Assembly (NCBI GenBank): GCA_947628595.1
Contig: CANRAN010000008.1
Coordinates: 1-18,440 of the forward strand
Direction: 5' to 3'
Source of the DNA: an uncultured Clostridia bacterium
GTDB taxonomy: Bacteria > Bacillota > Clostridia > Oscillospirales > Acutalibacteraceae
Length of the DNA: 18,440 bases
This document shows positions 17,138 through 18,440 of this stretch, piece by piece. Positions within the stretch are counted from its first letter, which is position 1. Each line of letters opens with the position of its first letter. The position numbers and the translations under genes were made by a program. The notes beneath the pieces were generated by a model that was not told the DNA's origin, ran no database searches, and saw only the letters and a program-made list of their open reading frames with translations.

Positions 17138-17226
17138 AACTGTCAAAATAAAAATTATTTTCAAACATATCCGGAAGTCTTATCAACAAAATTTGCTAAA
17201 AATGAACTAAAAACGACTGAAATCTA

Positions 17227-17255
17227 TTGACTTTATCATTAAAGAATGATATTAT
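17227..17255 (+). promoter_or_regulatory. Sigma-A promoter (extended -10) for the zinc-ribbon gene
   Basis: TTGACT (17227-17232), 17-nt spacer, TATTAT (17250-17255) with TG one base upstream of the -10. The predicted start near 17262 leaves an untranslated leader of about 275 nt before the zinc-ribbon gene, long enough for leader-based control. Confidence 0.72.
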
Positions 17256-17299
17256 TGATGTGTATAAGTGAATTGTCATTGTTTTTTTGGCTTGATATT

Positions 17300-17341
17300 C
17301 ACAATATAATTTTGATTATATTGTGGTGATTATATTGTGGT
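17300..17341. repeat. Two tandem 14-bp repeats with an inverted copy
   Basis: GATTATATTGTGGT is present twice back to back (17314-17327 and 17328-17341), perfectly conserved. The inverted partial copy CACAATATAAT lies at 17300-17310 and can form an 11-bp stem with either repeat, so two alternative hairpins are possible. It sits in the leader downstream of the predicted start. It may be a repressor operator array or a switching RNA hairpin. Confidence 0.75.
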
Positions 17342-17367
17342 ATCGAATCGATCATTTTTTTAATAAT

Positions 17368-17402
17368 TGTAGAATAACGAAGGTTACTGTGGCAATTCTA
17401 CA
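17368..17402 (+). other. Leader stem-loop upstream of the zinc-ribbon gene
   Basis: TGTAGAAT (17368-17375) is complementary to ATTCTACA (17395-17402) around a 19-nt loop. Further downstream ACGATC (17404-17409) can pair with GATCGT (17463-17468), enclosing GCCC and GGGC segments. The leader is clearly structured but matches no riboswitch class that I recognise. Confidence 0.4.
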
Positions 17403-17537
17403 CACGATCTTCCAACAGCCCTGAAACTTGAAATACGGGCAAAATTGTAGGTTAGGGAGTCGGATCGTTTTCTCATGAATACAGGTTTTGAGTTATTGTG
17501 CAATTAGTTTAAATACTCTATAGGAAGGAGGATGATT

Positions 17538-18440
17538 ATGCTCGTTTGTATTAAATGCGGAAGGTCATTTGAGAACTGTAAGTACTGTATGTATTGCGGG
17601 ACCCTTCTGAGGGAAAAGGTAATAAATTATGAAACCTCTCATACTTTACTGCGTTCAAATCTCAACCCCGCTAAAGTAGAACCCTTACGTCCTGCATCTG
17701 CTGAGCAAAATATGCAGGATGAAGTAAAAAAAAATGCAATTTCTGCTGCTGCGGATGCTGCTGTGGTTTACGCAGGTTCTACCCGAGAATCTTCGTACCG
17801 TGCGGAGTCAGATGATAAGGGGAGAGAAAACAGCGGCGTTAGTCGCTCCGCTTCAATTGGTAAGATTGATGGTGACAGTAACCAAGGAAATTCAGGTGAA
17901 TCTCAAAATAATGCAGATGATTCAATGGATGACGAGATTGTACTTGCCTATGGAAGGAACGGACCTAAGTCGGATGTGCCGAGAAACACTAATATTGGGG
18001 GCTCAACAGGGATAGCAGTAGCTGAAAGTAGTGTTGTGCCGGAGGCAGTCGAAAATAATAGGGATTTTGAGAAATACGATGTTATTGAGAAGCAGTCGAT
18101 CGGAAGTCAGACGGTTGTCGGATCTGAATCACAGGAAGAAGAACCGCAGGAAAAAGCGAATAATAACGTAAGCTTTGAAGATTTCATGCCGAAAATGGAG
18201 GAAACCTCATCAAGTGATATAGTTGAATCTGAAAAAACCGAAGCTGCTCCGTCTGAGTCTGAAACACAGGTAAATGACATTACACCGATAGAAGTTGAAC
18301 CAGAAGTACAAGAGGAGCAGGAAGAAACGCCTGAAAACGATGTAAGCTTTGAAGATTTCATGTCGAAAATGGAGGAAACCTCATCAAATGATTTTGTTGA
18401 ATCCGAGAAAACCGAAGCTGCTCCGTCTGAGTCTGAAACA
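17538..18440 (+). CDS. Acidic zinc-ribbon protein with long internal repeats (partial, 3' end outside the window)
   Basis: The frame opens with ATG 17538 behind a strong AGGAAGGAGG (17522-17531) and stays open for 301 codons to the window end. The N-terminus is a short zinc ribbon, C4-x2-C7 and C17-x2-C20 (CIKCG and CMYCG), with an extra Cys14. The remainder is low-complexity, rich in Glu, Ser, Asn and Gln, and looks intrinsically disordered. From codon 211 a 58-codon unit beginning VSFEDFM repeats at codon 269; the visible 33 codons of copy two match copy one at 93 of 99 bases. No membrane segment is seen in the part present. In Bacillota such zinc-ribbon/disordered proteins often continue into a membrane, FHA or vWA domain, but that part is not visible. 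It has its own promoter and leader, so its link to the upstream cluster is by position only. Confidence 0.85.
   Translation, partial: MLVCIKCGRSFENCKYCMYCGTLLREKVINYETSHTLLRSNLNPAKVEPLRPASAEQNMQDEVKKNAISAAADAAVVYAGSTRESSYRAESDDKGRENSGVSRSASIGKIDGDSNQGNSGESQNNADDSMDDEIVLAYGRNGPKSDVPRNTNIGGSTGIAVAESSVVPEAVENNRDFEKYDVIEKQSIGSQTVVGSESQEEEPQEKANNNVSFEDFMPKMEETSSSDIVESEKTEAAPSESETQVNDITPIEVEPEVQEEQEETPENDVSFEDFMSKMEETSSNDFVESEKTEAAPSESET
18168..18440 (+). repeat. 174-bp in-frame coding tandem repeat (second copy cut by window end)
   Basis: Unit one is 18168-18341 and unit two starts at 18342. The first 99 bases of each differ at only 6 positions, several of them synonymous. Both begin VSFEDFM and share KMEETSS and ESEKTEAAPSESET. 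Near-identity at the DNA level suggests recent unit duplication, and more copies may lie beyond the window. Confidence 0.9.

Larger units (their letters stand above)
16859..17226. other. Intergenic stretch between the giant gene and the next promoter
   Basis: AT-rich sequence with no supported gene. It holds a long 18-bp hairpin (16933-16977), T-rich tracts around 16993-17010 and a probable intrinsic terminator (17099-17137). A 19-codon frame at 16876 lacks a suitably placed ribosome binding site and is not called. Confidence 0.6.

Noticed and set aside
17300..17341. CRISPR-like array
   Set aside because: The repeats are only 14 bp, directly adjacent without spacers, and no cas genes are present in the window.

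Overview
The window looks like a chromosomal segment of a low-to-moderate GC Gram-positive bacterium, most likely Bacillota, class Clostridia (Ruminococcus-like). The grounds are strong AGGAGG-type ribosome binding sites, sigma-A promoters with 17-bp spacers, frequent AT-rich intergenic tracts, and the clostridial pairing of an IscU/NifU-like scaffold protein with a GGGtGRT-family protein. This placement comes from gene content and style, not from a search.

Layout. (1) Positions 1-129, minus strand: the 5' end of an Rrf2/IscR-type regulator with a TTG start. It is divergent from a two-gene operon (424-2135) encoding the scaffold-like protein and the GGGtGRT protein, which ends in a strong terminator. 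(2) Positions 2136-2651: an unexplained 0.5-kb gap ending in a consensus TTGACA-17-TATAAT promoter. (3) Positions 2652-16858: four very large genes on the plus strand. They encode a secreted/anchored von Willebrand A (vWA) protein, a 1197-residue Tubulin_2/FtsZ-like GTPase, a 761-residue protein with a two-helix membrane hairpin, and a 1773-residue multi-domain membrane protein. A 317-bp gap with hairpins and a 12-bp direct repeat separates genes two and three; genes three and four overlap by one base. (4) Positions 16859-17537: terminator, then a new promoter and a long leader with 14-bp tandem repeats. (5) Position 17538 to the window end: the start of an acidic zinc-ribbon protein with long internal repeats, running off the window.

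The four-gene block is the notable part. The vWA protein has an extracytoplasmic MIDAS domain and a cytoplasmic tail. The second protein has the FtsZ/tubulin nucleotide-binding signatures. The third and fourth are predicted to be membrane anchored with cytoplasmic bulk. The fourth protein appears to be, in order, five membrane helices, a degenerate MrfA/Lhr-type superfamily-2 helicase in which the Walker A, DExH and arginine-finger positions are all lost, a DUF1998-like region, a Cys4 zinc site, a DA1-type peptidase fold whose HExxH has become RGLVQ, and a transglutaminase-like domain with an intact Cys-His-Asp triad. I infer a membrane-associated cytoskeletal or remodelling machine in which the helicase and protease folds have become scaffolds and the transglutaminase fold may be the only remaining catalytic module besides the tubulin-like GTPase. 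Its biological purpose (envelope remodelling, defence, or other) cannot be read from the sequence.
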